A stretch of DNA of 10,847 nt from an uncultured Acetatifactor sp. (GCA_910586515.1 CAJUGL010000085.1:1-10847), one strand, 5' to 3'; positions 1 to 7,080 are shown, numbered from the stretch's first letter. Made by a program: numbers and translations. Notes: generated by a model from the sequence alone, not told the origin.

Positions 1-48
1 CGTTATAGCTCCGCTCTATTTATCGTGTCATCAAATCGACTGTGAATA

Positions 49-79
49 GTAACAATTTTTGTGACTGTTACACTGTTAC
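49..79. repeat. Short inverted/direct repeat at the left edge
   Basis: GTAACA at 49-54 is complementary to TGTTAC at 66-71, and TGTTAC recurs at 74-79, giving one inverted and one direct copy just downstream of the cvpA-like stop codon (minus strand). There is no uridine run after the stem, so it is not a convincing terminator. Otherwise I see no gene in positions 1-84. It may be the edge of a dispersed intergenic repeat cut off by the window. Confidence 0.3.
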
Positions 80-84
80 CCTGG

Positions 85-603
85 TTAAGCCAACGGCACA
101 AAGCTGAATTCTTCCAGAAACTTCTCAATCCAATGCGCAAGATAGTTGTTGCGGTAAATCCACAGCAGCACAGGGCTGTCCTCCGTGTAAGAAAGAATAA
201 GCTGTCCGATGGCTCCCATGTCCATCATCATGACAAATGCGTAAACTGTCCAAAGCAGGAGCACAATCTCAAAGACTCCGAATACCAGGCCAAACAATTT
301 ATTGACAAAATGAACTACGGGAAGCCTGGCAATAAGCTTGGCGGAAAAAAACACCAGCCCCAGCATATGATGGGCCATAATCAGCAGAATAAGCAAAACC
401 CCTACCACAATCACATTGAACACTTTGCCGTCATGATAGCTGCTGACCCCATAGGCCGCCAGGGCAGCCACCACAGAAAGCACTATCATGGAGATAAGAG
501 AAATAATCTCCTTTACCATGCCCTTCTTATAACCGTCTATCATTTTAAATACAGCAGCTGCCGCTGCCGCCAGAAACAGTATGTTGATATTCACTGCATT
601 CAT
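85..603 (-). CDS. CvpA-like integral membrane protein
   Basis: Predicted 172-aa, very hydrophobic protein with about four membrane segments: an Ala-rich first helix, a second helix after the motif GYKKGMVKEI, a Leu/Ile/Val-rich third, and a fourth around FGLVFGVFEIVLLLW. The short polar link with a Gly-x-x-x-Gly-like pattern after helix 1 is typical of the CvpA (colicin V production) family, whose members are small four-helix inner-membrane proteins of poorly defined role. The ATG at 603 is preceded by AGGAG about seven bases upstream. The frame stays open upstream to a TTG at 690, but that extension is Arg/Lys-rich and unlike a CvpA N-terminus. It is the last gene of the envelope trio, 96 bases after the DUF5711-like gene. 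Family assignment is by fold pattern and length, so moderately sure. Confidence 0.7.
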   Translation of the reverse strand: MNAVNINILFLAAAAAAVFKMIDGYKKGMVKEIISLISMIVLSVVAALAAYGVSSYHDGKVFNVIVVGVLLILLIMAHHMLGLVFFSAKLIARLPVVHFVNKLFGLVFGVFEIVLLLWTVYAFVMMMDMGAIGQLILSYTEDSPVLLWIYRNNYLAHWIEKFLEEFSFVPLA

Positions 604-653
604 TTGTCTTCTCCTGTTTTTCTTTCTGTTGGTCCTGGAACAGCCCTTTTCAA
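600..653 (-). CDS. Possible 17-codon upstream ORF coupled to the cvpA-like gene
   Basis: A TTG codon at 653-651 sits seven bases after a perfect GGAGG. It opens a frame of 17 codons (starting LKRAVPGPTE, ending GEDK) whose TGA overlaps the ATG of the cvpA-like gene as ATGA. Strong SD, correct spacing and a stop/start overlap are what a translated, coupling leader ORF would show. The peptide matches nothing I recognise, and TTG starts are rare, so it could be chance. Confidence 0.25.
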   Translation of the reverse strand: MKRAVPGPTERKTGEDK

Positions 654-699
654 AGGATATCCTCCGCGAACCGCTTTCTCTTCTGTTCAATAAACGCCT

Positions 700-1905
700 T
701 TATTTTAACTGTATCGTATCCATGGAGTCATCTGTGACCAACAGATATTTATAGCCGTTTCCCACCGGAAGCATCATGCGCACCGGCTTTGGAAAACTTC
801 CGCGGAATTTTTCCACCCCGTCCAATGTCATAATCTGACATTCCGTTTCATTATAGAGAATAAACTTATCCTTTTGAAAAAAAATATCCGTATACTCCAG
901 ATCAAAGTAAAAGTCCTTCACATTTTCCGGCCTGGCGTCCGCCGTATCATAAACCTTCAGCTGATATCTGCTCTCACTGCTGTCCGACAAAAAGACCAGC
1001 CCGATATATCTGTCGCTGGAGAATACATATTGTATCTCCCTGTCATATAAATGCTCCACCGGAGAACCCGGCACAAGAGCTCCCGTATAAATCATCAGCC
1101 TGCTGTCTCCCACGGCAAAAGAAGTCTCATCATTGATAAATTTCACATAAGGGATCAGCATATCCGTATAGGCCCAGCCGCTCACCAGATGATCCCCGTA
1201 ATTTGAACCCACATCTCCGAAATTATAGAAGACCACTTCGGTTCTGAGCACCCCTGCATCCACATAAACATAAGCCACACAAAGCAGCTCTCCGTTGGGC
1301 GAAAGGCTGAGCGCCATGGGATAACCTGAATCGTCCATGTGCGTTCTGCCGTCCCGCACCATCTCCCCGCTGCTGTTATAGGTATTGATCCAGGTGACGT
1401 CGCCGTCTGCAAGAATGGCCGTCACATATCCCGCCTCCGAGACAGCCAGATCACGCACCGGCATTGTAGTCGTAATCTGTCCCAGAAGATTTTCGGCGTT
1501 CGCCAAATAAATATTTCTTCCGTTATATTCTCCGATCGCCAGTGAATTCCCGCTGACGGACAGTCTCACGTCCTGAATTTCAAAGGTCTGGTTCCAGGTG
1601 ACATTGCCTTTGACATCCGTACAGTGGGCGCCGTCCTTACTGTACGTCAGAATGGCATCGCCCAGCCTTACATCCACCGCCCCGCCGACGCTCTGCCTCT
1701 CCACCGAAGCAATGATATCATAATCCGTATAGACATGTCTCTGATACTGCAGGAAAAAAAATACGCCGAGAACTGCCAGTACCGCAATTACCGCAACTAC
1801 CCGATAGAAGGAAGCCAGCTTATGCCGCGCTATCTTGTCCTTGTAATCTTCCTGTCTGCGCTCCCTCTTTTCTTTTTCTTTCATGTAGCTCCTGATATCC
1901 GCCAT
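700..1905 (-). CDS. DUF5711-like membrane-anchored protein
   Basis: Predicted 401 aa. The N-terminus is highly charged (Lys/Glu/Arg, about residues 8-30), followed by one hydrophobic segment at about 34-53 (FYRVVAVIAVLAVLGVFFFL), so it should sit in the membrane with the large C-terminal part outside the cell. That part is built of repeating beta-strand units with Asp/Gly turns (for example LSLSPNGELLCVAY and YIGLVFLSD), suggestive of a beta-propeller. The overall plan matches DUF5711 proteins that I associate with Lachnospiraceae; the function is unknown. I chose the ATG at 1905 because GGAGG lies just upstream and the charged-plus-TM layout starts there; an in-frame ATG at 1962 would lie upstream of the expected transcript start of the promoter at 1964-1969. 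It lies between the LysM gene (75-base gap) and the cvpA-like gene. Confidence 0.72.
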   Translation of the reverse strand: MADIRSYMKEKEKRERRQEDYKDKIARHKLASFYRVVAVIAVLAVLGVFFFLQYQRHVYTDYDIIASVERQSVGGAVDVRLGDAILTYSKDGAHCTDVKGNVTWNQTFEIQDVRLSVSGNSLAIGEYNGRNIYLANAENLLGQITTTMPVRDLAVSEAGYVTAILADGDVTWINTYNSSGEMVRDGRTHMDDSGYPMALSLSPNGELLCVAYVYVDAGVLRTEVVFYNFGDVGSNYGDHLVSGWAYTDMLIPYVKFINDETSFAVGDSRLMIYTGALVPGSPVEHLYDREIQYVFSSDRYIGLVFLSDSSESRYQLKVYDTADARPENVKDFYFDLEYTDIFFQKDKFILYNETECQIMTLDGVEKFRGSFPKPVRMMLPVGNGYKYLLVTDDSMDTIQLK

Positions 1906-1963
1906 GGCACCTCCGGTCAAAAAGATGGAATTAAAAATCGAACCACGTATCTCCTGGTTCATG

Positions 1964-1969
1964 ATTATA
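1964..1969 (-). promoter_or_regulatory. Candidate extended -10 promoter for the DUF5711-like gene
   Basis: The minus strand reads TGGTATAAT, a perfect -10 hexamer with the TGn extension, about 59 bases before the ATG at 1905. There is no good -35, as is usual for extended -10 promoters. A 6-bp hairpin (CCACAA/TTGTGG, 1970-1975 with 1984-1989) lies directly upstream and spans the LysM gene's stop codon. Confidence 0.4.
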
Positions 1970-1980
1970 CCACAAAATAG

Positions 1981-3213
1981 TCATTGTGGGATAAAAATTT
2001 TCTCCCCTATCTTAATATCATCCGGATCACTGATATTATTAATTGCGCAGATCTCCGCCACTCTGGTATCGCTGCCGTATTTTTTGAGACAGATACCTAT
2101 CAGGGTATCCCCTCTCTGAACCGTATAGGCAACCAGCTCTGCGGCCGATGCCGAAGCCGGCTCCGCAGTGGGTTCAGGCGTGGGTTCCGCGGTAGGTTCC
2201 GGCGTAGGCTCCGCGGTGGGTTCAGGCGTAGGCTCCGCGGTGGGTTCGGGCGTGGGCTCCATAGTCGGCTGAGCCGTTGGCTCCGGGGCGGACGTAACGG
2301 CAGACTCCAGGGAAGCTTCCACGGCGGCTGATTCCTGATCCGATGCGGGTTCCTTCCCTTCTTCCGACATCCCCGTTCCCGCATTTTCCTTTAATATCGC
2401 ATCATTCAGCCTGTCCTCCGCCACAATGGTTCCGACCTGGGCAGAATTGTTTACCACCTCCACCGCATCGGGCAGCTGCTTCTCTGACATATTCTCCATC
2501 AACTGCCGGGCGGCTGTCTGCCACTCCCCCAGCTTCTCCCCGCTCCCCATGGACGCTATTCCGGCAGCGCAGAGCAGGGTAAATGCCGCCGCTGCAGTCC
2601 ACTTCATATTTCTCAGCTTTGTGTCGCCCTTTTCCGGCCCGGCCTCTGCCCCTTTCCTGAATTTCATCTTCTGTATGACGGCTTGTCCGCCTTTTTCTTC
2701 CGCCGATGCCCGCCGCTCCTCCTGACGTCTTTTTACCACATTATATTTTTCCTGATCAAATTCCTCCGGTTTTATCTCCTCCCTCCGTTCTTCAAGCATA
2801 AATGCCAGCATGGCGTCGTTTTTTTCATAAAAGCACGCATACCCTTCCACATACCGGCACACTCCCTGCTCGCAGATATGGAAACCTTCCACCATCTCAC
2901 CGTTCAGCAAACGATATCCCAGGAAAATAAAATCGGAAAAATACTTTCTCCTCTGCTTTTCCGCTTCCTGCTGAACCGCCTGGGACAAATGCCGGCATTC
3001 CTTCTGCAGGAAAACCAGTCTGCATGCGCCGTAAAGGAAAAGGTAGGTAATCCCGTCCTCCTCCTTCCGCGTACCGTATAAAGCCACCGGAAGCTCTTTC
3101 TCCCCCGCATACTGGTTCAGTTGTTTTATGTAAGAAATGACATAATCCTCCACATACACTTTGCAATGCGGATTCGTTTCTCCGATCTGTGTAATGTTTT
3201 TCGGCAATTCCAT
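1981..3213 (-). CDS. Membrane-anchored LysM protein with Pro/Glu/Thr linker
   Basis: Predicted 410 aa. Residues 1 to about 145 form a compact alpha/beta domain. A charged stretch rich in Glu/Arg/Lys (about 140-203) precedes one hydrophobic segment (about 205-222). A low-complexity linker follows, with TPEPTAEP repeats from roughly 320 to 355, then a LysM domain at 361-410 (YTVQRGDTLIGICLKKYG, NNISDPDDIKIGEKIFIPQ). LysM binds N-acetylglucosamine in peptidoglycan, so I infer a cytoplasmic N-domain joined across the membrane to the wall. The start at 3213 has GGGAGGTG ten bases upstream; an in-frame ATG at 3249 lacks such a site. It is first of the three envelope genes. The N-terminal domain is not confidently assigned; its strand/helix order recalls an MPN/JAB fold, but the metal-binding HxH motif is not evident. 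Confidence 0.8.
   Translation of the reverse strand: MELPKNITQIGETNPHCKVYVEDYVISYIKQLNQYAGEKELPVALYGTRKEEDGITYLFLYGACRLVFLQKECRHLSQAVQQEAEKQRRKYFSDFIFLGYRLLNGEMVEGFHICEQGVCRYVEGYACFYEKNDAMLAFMLEERREEIKPEEFDQEKYNVVKRRQEERRASAEEKGGQAVIQKMKFRKGAEAGPEKGDTKLRNMKWTAAAAFTLLCAAGIASMGSGEKLGEWQTAARQLMENMSEKQLPDAVEVVNNSAQVGTIVAEDRLNDAILKENAGTGMSEEGKEPASDQESAAVEASLESAVTSAPEPTAQPTMEPTPEPTAEPTPEPTAEPTPEPTAEPTPEPTAEPASASAAELVAYTVQRGDTLIGICLKKYGSDTRVAEICAINNISDPDDIKIGEKIFIPQ
2159..2278 (-). repeat. 24-bp tandem repeat encoding TPEPTAEP units
   Basis: Five head-to-tail 24-bp units start at 2159, 2183, 2207, 2231 and 2255. The first four differ at only a few, mostly third-codon, positions; the fifth is degenerate. 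Each encodes eight residues of the extended Pro/Glu/Thr linker before the LysM domain, so changes in copy number keep the frame and would only alter linker length. Confidence 0.9.
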
Positions 3214-3228
3214 ATTAAAAACACCTCC

Positions 3229-3261
3229 CATACCGTTTGCAACAATCATAACATCGGTATG
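3229..3261 (-). promoter_or_regulatory. 5'-UTR hairpin abutting the LysM gene's ribosome binding site
   Basis: CATACCG (3229-3235) and CGGTATG (3255-3261) form a perfect 7-bp inverted repeat around a 19-base loop. In the minus-strand mRNA the 3' arm runs directly into GGGAGGTG, the SD of the LysM gene. If the promoter at 3268-3273 is right, the hairpin would stand at the very 5' end of the transcript. It could be an operator, an RNA-stabilising hairpin or a translation control element. Confidence 0.4.
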
Positions 3262-3267
3262 CGAGGT

Positions 3268-3273
3268 ATTTTA
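3268..3273 (-). promoter_or_regulatory. Candidate promoter of the LysM gene
   Basis: The minus strand reads TGCTAAAAT: a -10 with five of six consensus bases and a TGn extension, about 55 bases before the ATG at 3213. The -35 is weak (TTTTGG at a 17-base spacing). It lies in the gap between galM and the LysM gene, implying that the envelope genes can be transcribed separately from the genes upstream. Confidence 0.35.
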
Positions 3274-3325
3274 GCATTCTTTGTCGCGTCCCAAAAAGAA
3301 CTGTTCGACAATCTTTGCAAATGAA

Positions 3326-4372
3326 TCATACTATGCCGAAACGGTATACAGTCACGGAATCATACTCCTTCCCGTCCCCGAAAATGTCCTCCGGAAATTC
3401 AGGTTTATTTGCGCTATCCGGGAAATACTGCGTCTCCAAGCACAGCCCCGAGCGAACCTCGTAGACGGCGCCTGCCTTGCCGGACTGCCTGTCAATAAAA
3501 TTGCCTGAATAAAACTGTACTCCCGGCAATGTAGTATATACATCCATTATCCGCCCTGTTCCCGGCGCCTTTAATGCGGCAAAATGGCGCAAAGTCCCAT
3601 CCCAGCCGTCGATGACCCAGTTGTGGTCATAGCCGCCCGCAAAGATAAGCTGCTCAAAGTCAGCGCCGATCTCCGCCCCTATCTTCTTCTCCGCAGTGAA
3701 ATCCATGGGCGTTCCCTTTACCCCGGCAATCTCCCCTGTGGGAATGGAGCCGGCATCGGCAGGGGTATACGCAGAGGCCGCCAGCCACAGCCGATGATTC
3801 TCTATCCCCCCGCTGTCGTGCCCTTCCAGATTAAAATAGGAGTGATTCGTCATATTCAATATGGTCCGACAGTCGCTGATACCATGGTAGTGAATCTTCA
3901 GCGCATTTTCATCGTCCAGAGAATAGGTCACGCTCACTTTTCGGTTCCCCGGAAAACCCAAACTGCCGTGAGAATCCTCCAGTGTAAAAGTGACACTATC
4001 GTCACCTGCCACTCCCTTCCACAGACGCTTATGCCAGCCATTCTCCTTATGGCTGTGCAAATTATTGGCGCCGTCATTTACATCCAGCCGATAGGTTATC
4101 CCGTCCAGACAGAAGGATGCTCCGGCAGTCCGGTTTGCGTTGGGTCCTATCACCACTCCCAAAAAACTGGGATTGTTCAGATAATCCTCCCCTCTGTCAA
4201 AACCAAGCACCACATCCGCCATGCGTCCTTCTCTGTCCGGATACGCCGCCCGCACAAGGGCTGCTCCCAAATTGGTCACCGCCGCCTGCATTCCCATTTT
4301 ATTCGTTATGGTGTATAAATCTATTTCCCTCCCATCCGGATATTGCCCGAACGGGCTCCTGACTACTGACAT
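3326..4372 (-). CDS. galM: Galactose mutarotase (aldose 1-epimerase)
   Basis: Predicted 348 aa, the usual length of the family. It interconverts alpha- and beta-anomers of galactose/glucose, feeding the Leloir pathway in the cytoplasm. Recognisable landmarks, in order: the GPNANR segment (76-81), NNLHSH with the sugar-binding/catalytic His106, NHSYFNL with His177, YDHNW with Asp249, and the LETQYFPDS motif with the catalytic base Glu313. These match the His/His/Asp/Glu set of bacterial GalM enzymes. The ATG at 4372 has a purine-rich GGGAGGGAG site upstream. It follows recR by only 39 bases, so it probably shares the dnaX-ybaB-recR transcript; no other galactose gene is in the window. The family is clear; the in vivo sugar is inferred. 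Confidence 0.93.
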   Translation of the reverse strand: MSVVRSPFGQYPDGREIDLYTITNKMGMQAAVTNLGAALVRAAYPDREGRMADVVLGFDRGEDYLNNPSFLGVVIGPNANRTAGASFCLDGITYRLDVNDGANNLHSHKENGWHKRLWKGVAGDDSVTFTLEDSHGSLGFPGNRKVSVTYSLDDENALKIHYHGISDCRTILNMTNHSYFNLEGHDSGGIENHRLWLAASAYTPADAGSIPTGEIAGVKGTPMDFTAEKKIGAEIGADFEQLIFAGGYDHNWVIDGWDGTLRHFAALKAPGTGRIMDVYTTLPGVQFYSGNFIDRQSGKAGAVYEVRSGLCLETQYFPDSANKPEFPEDIFGDGKEYDSVTVYRFGIV

Positions 4373-4411
4373 TTTGCTCCCTCCCTTTACCGTACCTCCG
4401 AAGTCCTTTCG

Positions 4412-5008
4412 TCACAATTCCACCCGCCCCTCCAGTGCGCGGAGAAGCGTAACTTCATCTATGTATTCCAAATCTCCGCCCACAGGAACGCCGCTGGCAA
4501 TCCTGGTTACCTTGATGCCTGTAGGCTTTATCAGTTTGGCGATATACATGGCGGTGGTCTCTCCTTCCAAGCTGGAATTGGTGGCCACGATCACTTCCGC
4601 CACCTCTCCCTGCAGACGCTCCATCAGCTCTTTTAACTTGATGTCGCCCGGTCCTATACCCAGCATGGGAGAGATGGCGCCGTGGAGTACATGGTATACC
4701 CCCTCATACCGTCCCGTCTTCTCGTAGGCCGCCAGATCGCGCGTATTTTCCACCACCATGATCAGCTTGTGATCCCGCTTGCCGTTGGCGCACACAGGGC
4801 ATATCTCCCTGTCTGTCAAGGTATAGCATTCCCGGCAGTACCGCACATTCTCCTTGGCATCCGTGATCGCCTTCGCCAGCCGGAAAACCTTATCCTGGGG
4901 CATATTGATCAGGTGAAACGCCAGTCTCTGTGCGGATTTGCTGCCGATTCCGGGCAATCCCGCCAATTCCTCTATCAATTTACTAATATGTCCGCTGTAG
5001 AGCTCCAT
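4412..5008 (-). CDS. recR: Recombination mediator RecR
   Basis: Predicted 198 aa, full length. RecR works with RecF/RecO to load RecA on gapped DNA. Seen in order: helix-hairpin-helix LPGIGSKSAQR (18-28), a four-Cys zinc site (Cys58, Cys61, Cys70, Cys73), and a Toprim domain with VVEN (Glu87) and ATNSSLEGETT (142-152). The C-terminal signature GGDLEYIDEVTL (177-188) ends in a short ALEGR tail. The start ATG overlaps the ybaB stop by one base (TGATG), indicating translational coupling. Gene order dnaX-ybaB-recR is the conserved bacterial arrangement, which supports the assignment. Confidence 0.97.
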   Translation of the reverse strand: MELYSGHISKLIEELAGLPGIGSKSAQRLAFHLINMPQDKVFRLAKAITDAKENVRYCRECYTLTDREICPVCANGKRDHKLIMVVENTRDLAAYEKTGRYEGVYHVLHGAISPMLGIGPGDIKLKELMERLQGEVAEVIVATNSSLEGETTAMYIAKLIKPTGIKVTRIASGVPVGGDLEYIDEVTLLRALEGRVEL

Positions 5009-5352
5009 CAGAACGGAAGACCTCCCAGACCGCCAGTCATTTTGCCCATCATCTCCGCGCCGGCTTCCTCTGCTTTACGCAGCGCCTCATTCACCGCAGC
5101 CACGATCAGGTCCTGAAGCATTTCGATATCCTCCGGATCAACCACCTCTTCGGACAGCGTTATCTTGACAATCTCCTTCTTACCGCTGACAGTGGCTTCC
5201 ACTGCGCCGCCGCCGGAGGCCGCGCTGAACTCCTTAGTCTCCAGTTCCTTCTGCCCTTCCTCCATCTGCCGCTGCATCCTCTGGGCCTGTTTCATCAGAT
5301 TACTCATGTTTCCGGGCATTGCGCCTCCGGGAAAGCCTCCTCGCTTTGCCAT
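5008..5352 (-). CDS. YbaB/EbfC family nucleoid-associated protein
   Basis: Predicted 114 aa. After a Gly/Met-rich N-terminus comes the family core: MSNLMKQAQRMQRQMEE, then GGGAVEATVSGKKEIVKITLSEEVVDPEDIEMLQDLIVAA in strand-helix order, and a Gly/Met-rich tail (MMGKMTGGLGGLPF). YbaB/EbfC proteins form tweezer-like dimers that bind DNA. The ATG at 5352 has GGAG about seven bases upstream. It lies between dnaX and recR as in most bacteria, overlapping recR by one base. The 113-base gap to dnaX is filled by the 39-bp tandem repeat. Confidence 0.95.
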   Translation of the reverse strand: MAKRGGFPGGAMPGNMSNLMKQAQRMQRQMEEGQKELETKEFSAASGGGAVEATVSGKKEIVKITLSEEVVDPEDIEMLQDLIVAAVNEALRKAEEAGAEMMGKMTGGLGGLPF

Positions 5353-5371
5353 TGTCTCTCTCCTTTTCCAA

Positions 5372-5488
5372 AATATTATTACCTGTTTATTCCTCGTCTT
5401 CTTCCTTTATAATATTATTACCTGTTTATTCCTCATCTTCTTCCTTTATAATATTATTATCTGTTCATTCCTCATCTTCTTCCTCTAT
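5372..5488 (-). repeat. 39-bp tandem triplication spanning the dnaX stop codon
   Basis: Three head-to-tail 39-bp copies start at 5372, 5411 and 5450. The copy at 5450-5488 contains the real end of dnaX (IEEEDEE, then TGA). The two downstream copies repeat this as IKEEDEE followed by TAA, in the same frame. Between copies 1 and 2 there is one difference; copy 3 differs at a few positions. The array fills the dnaX-ybaB gap almost completely. Confidence 0.9.
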
Positions 5489-7051
5489 ATCCGTCAGGAT
5501 AACCTGGGAAATATCCACAAAGTTTTCTTCAAACTCCTGTCCGCCGCTGACGGTCTCGATTCCTACCTCCATCTCCTTTCCGGAAAAATCGGAAAGGAGA
5601 GCCTCCAGCTGAGCCTTGTTTTCCGGATGACGGATAAAATAATCCGACGCCATGCCGTCCTCCAGCGCCAGCACCAGCCGGCTGTCGCCGCCGAGCGTCA
5701 GCCTTGCGCTCTTCAGATATGTGCGCATGGGATTGTCCGTATTGCCCACAATCGTCGGCCACCTGGATACAATCTGCTGCACATCCTCCGGAATCGCCTT
5801 TGGCAGTCTGGGCTTGTTTTTTTTCACTGCCTCTCCTGCGCTCTCCTGTGCGCCCGCGCCCTGCCGGGCAGTATCTCCGGGCAGCACGGCGATTGCCCCC
5901 TGTTCCAGCTTCTCCTCCACCTGGCGCAGACGGTCAAGCAGCGCTTCCTGTCCGGTCTCCATCTGGGGCCTGCAGAGCTTGATCAAGGCAATCTCCACAA
6001 GAATGCGCTTCTGAGCCGACAGCTTGATCTGTCCGGACAGCTCCGAAAAGATTCTGATGAACCGAATAATCCTGTCCATGTCCGCCATGGCAGCCTCTTC
6101 CTTAAGTCTGGCCAGATTTTCCGCGGACATATCAATCACGTCCTCCAGATTATCGGAAGACTGAATCAGCATCAGACTGCGCAGATACCAGGTAAAATCA
6201 GCTACAAACTGCACAAGCTCCCGCCCCTGCATTACGATTTCCTCCAAAAGCCGTATGCAGCCTGTCACCTCTCTTTCCAGAATATGCCGAAGCAGCCTGC
6301 TGAATACATCCGTGTCCACAGCCCCCAGCACATCCAGCACTCTGTCATAGGTCAGCTCCTCTCCCAGGAGGAAGGCGATGCACTGATCCAAAAGACTCAG
6401 CGCATCCCGCATGGAACCGTCCGCCAGCTTCGCAATATAGCGAAGGGCCTTCTCCTCCACCTGCACGTTTTCCTCCTGAACAAGCGTCCGCATTCTGTCC
6501 GCAATGGTGTCTATGGTAATTCGCTTAAAATCATATCGCTGACACCGGGACAGAATCGTGATGGGCAGCCTGTGCACCTCGGTTGTGGCCAAAATAAAGA
6601 TGACATAGGACGGCGGCTCTTCCAGAGTCTTCAACAGGGCATTGAATGCCCCTGTTGAAAGCATATGCACCTCGTCTATGATATAAACCTTGTATTTTCC
6701 TTCTGCCGGGGAATAGGAAACTTCTTCCACGATCTCCCGGACATTGTCCACGCCGTTATTGGATGCCGCATCAATCTCAATGACATTCATGCTTGCCCCT
6801 GCGGCTATGGCTCTGCATATTCGGCATTCTCCGCAGGGACCTTCCGCCGAAGGATTCTCACAGTTTACCGCCTTTGCCAGAATCTTCGCCACAGTGGTTT
6901 TGCCCGTCCCTCTTGTTCCGGTAAACAGATAGGCATGCCCGATTCTGTTCACTCTCAGCTGATTTCTCAGCGTGGTCACAATATGCTCCTGCCCCTTCAC
7001 CTCCGCGAAGGTATCCGGACGAAACTTCCGGTATAACGCCGTGTATGACAT
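5465..7051 (-). CDS. dnaX: DNA polymerase III subunit gamma/tau
   Basis: Predicted 528 aa. DnaX is the AAA+ clamp-loader ATPase that opens the beta sliding clamp at the replication fork. Seen: LYRKFRP start motif, Walker A GTRGTGKTT (45-53), a zinc site with Cys64, Cys73, Cys76 and Cys79, Walker B IIDEVHML (124-131), sensor ATTE (155-158) and the SRCQ arginine finger (Arg169). A clamp-loader collar region follows to about residue 370, then a linker and a short C-terminal domain ending in an acidic tail. The ATG at 7051 has GGGAG upstream at normal spacing. It leads ybaB-recR-galM. A frameshift-like sequence lies at codons 410-412, close to where E. coli dnaX shifts, and the 3' end is part of a 39-bp tandem repeat. 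Confidence 0.97.
   Translation of the reverse strand: MSYTALYRKFRPDTFAEVKGQEHIVTTLRNQLRVNRIGHAYLFTGTRGTGKTTVAKILAKAVNCENPSAEGPCGECRICRAIAAGASMNVIEIDAASNNGVDNVREIVEEVSYSPAEGKYKVYIIDEVHMLSTGAFNALLKTLEEPPSYVIFILATTEVHRLPITILSRCQRYDFKRITIDTIADRMRTLVQEENVQVEEKALRYIAKLADGSMRDALSLLDQCIAFLLGEELTYDRVLDVLGAVDTDVFSRLLRHILEREVTGCIRLLEEIVMQGRELVQFVADFTWYLRSLMLIQSSDNLEDVIDMSAENLARLKEEAAMADMDRIIRFIRIFSELSGQIKLSAQKRILVEIALIKLCRPQMETGQEALLDRLRQVEEKLEQGAIAVLPGDTARQGAGAQESAGEAVKKNKPRLPKAIPEDVQQIVSRWPTIVGNTDNPMRTYLKSARLTLGGDSRLVLALEDGMASDYFIRHPENKAQLEALLSDFSGKEMEVGIETVSGGQEFEENFVDISQVILTDIEEEDEE
5816..5837 (-). promoter_or_regulatory. Possible frameshift/slippage signal inside dnaX
   Basis: In dnaX sense, AGGAG (5837-5833) is followed after exactly ten bases by A AAA AAC (5822-5816), placed in frame as codons AAA AAA AAC, inside a run of eight A. 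E. coli dnaX uses an SD-like AGGGAG ten bases before A AAA AAG to make gamma. Here the -1 frame stays open for 95 codons to a stop at 5529-5531, giving a chimera of about 507 aa; loss of one A would stop at 5713-5715, giving about 445 aa. I see no strong hairpin just downstream. Confidence 0.35.
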
Positions 7052-7080
7052 AATCTGCTCTCCCTCGTTGCTGTTTATCC

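Noticed and set aside
4412..5008. Separate promoter between ybaB and recR
   Set aside because: Stop and start overlap by one base and no promoter-like pair stands out; translational coupling explains the layout.
5372..5488. CRISPR array in the 39-bp repeats
   Set aside because: Units abut with no spacers, copy a coding end and there are no cas genes; it is a tandem duplication.
5165..6658. A 497-codon plus-strand open frame opposite dnaX
   Set aside because: It lies antisense to a clear dnaX with full catalytic motifs, has low-complexity composition and no recognisable domain.
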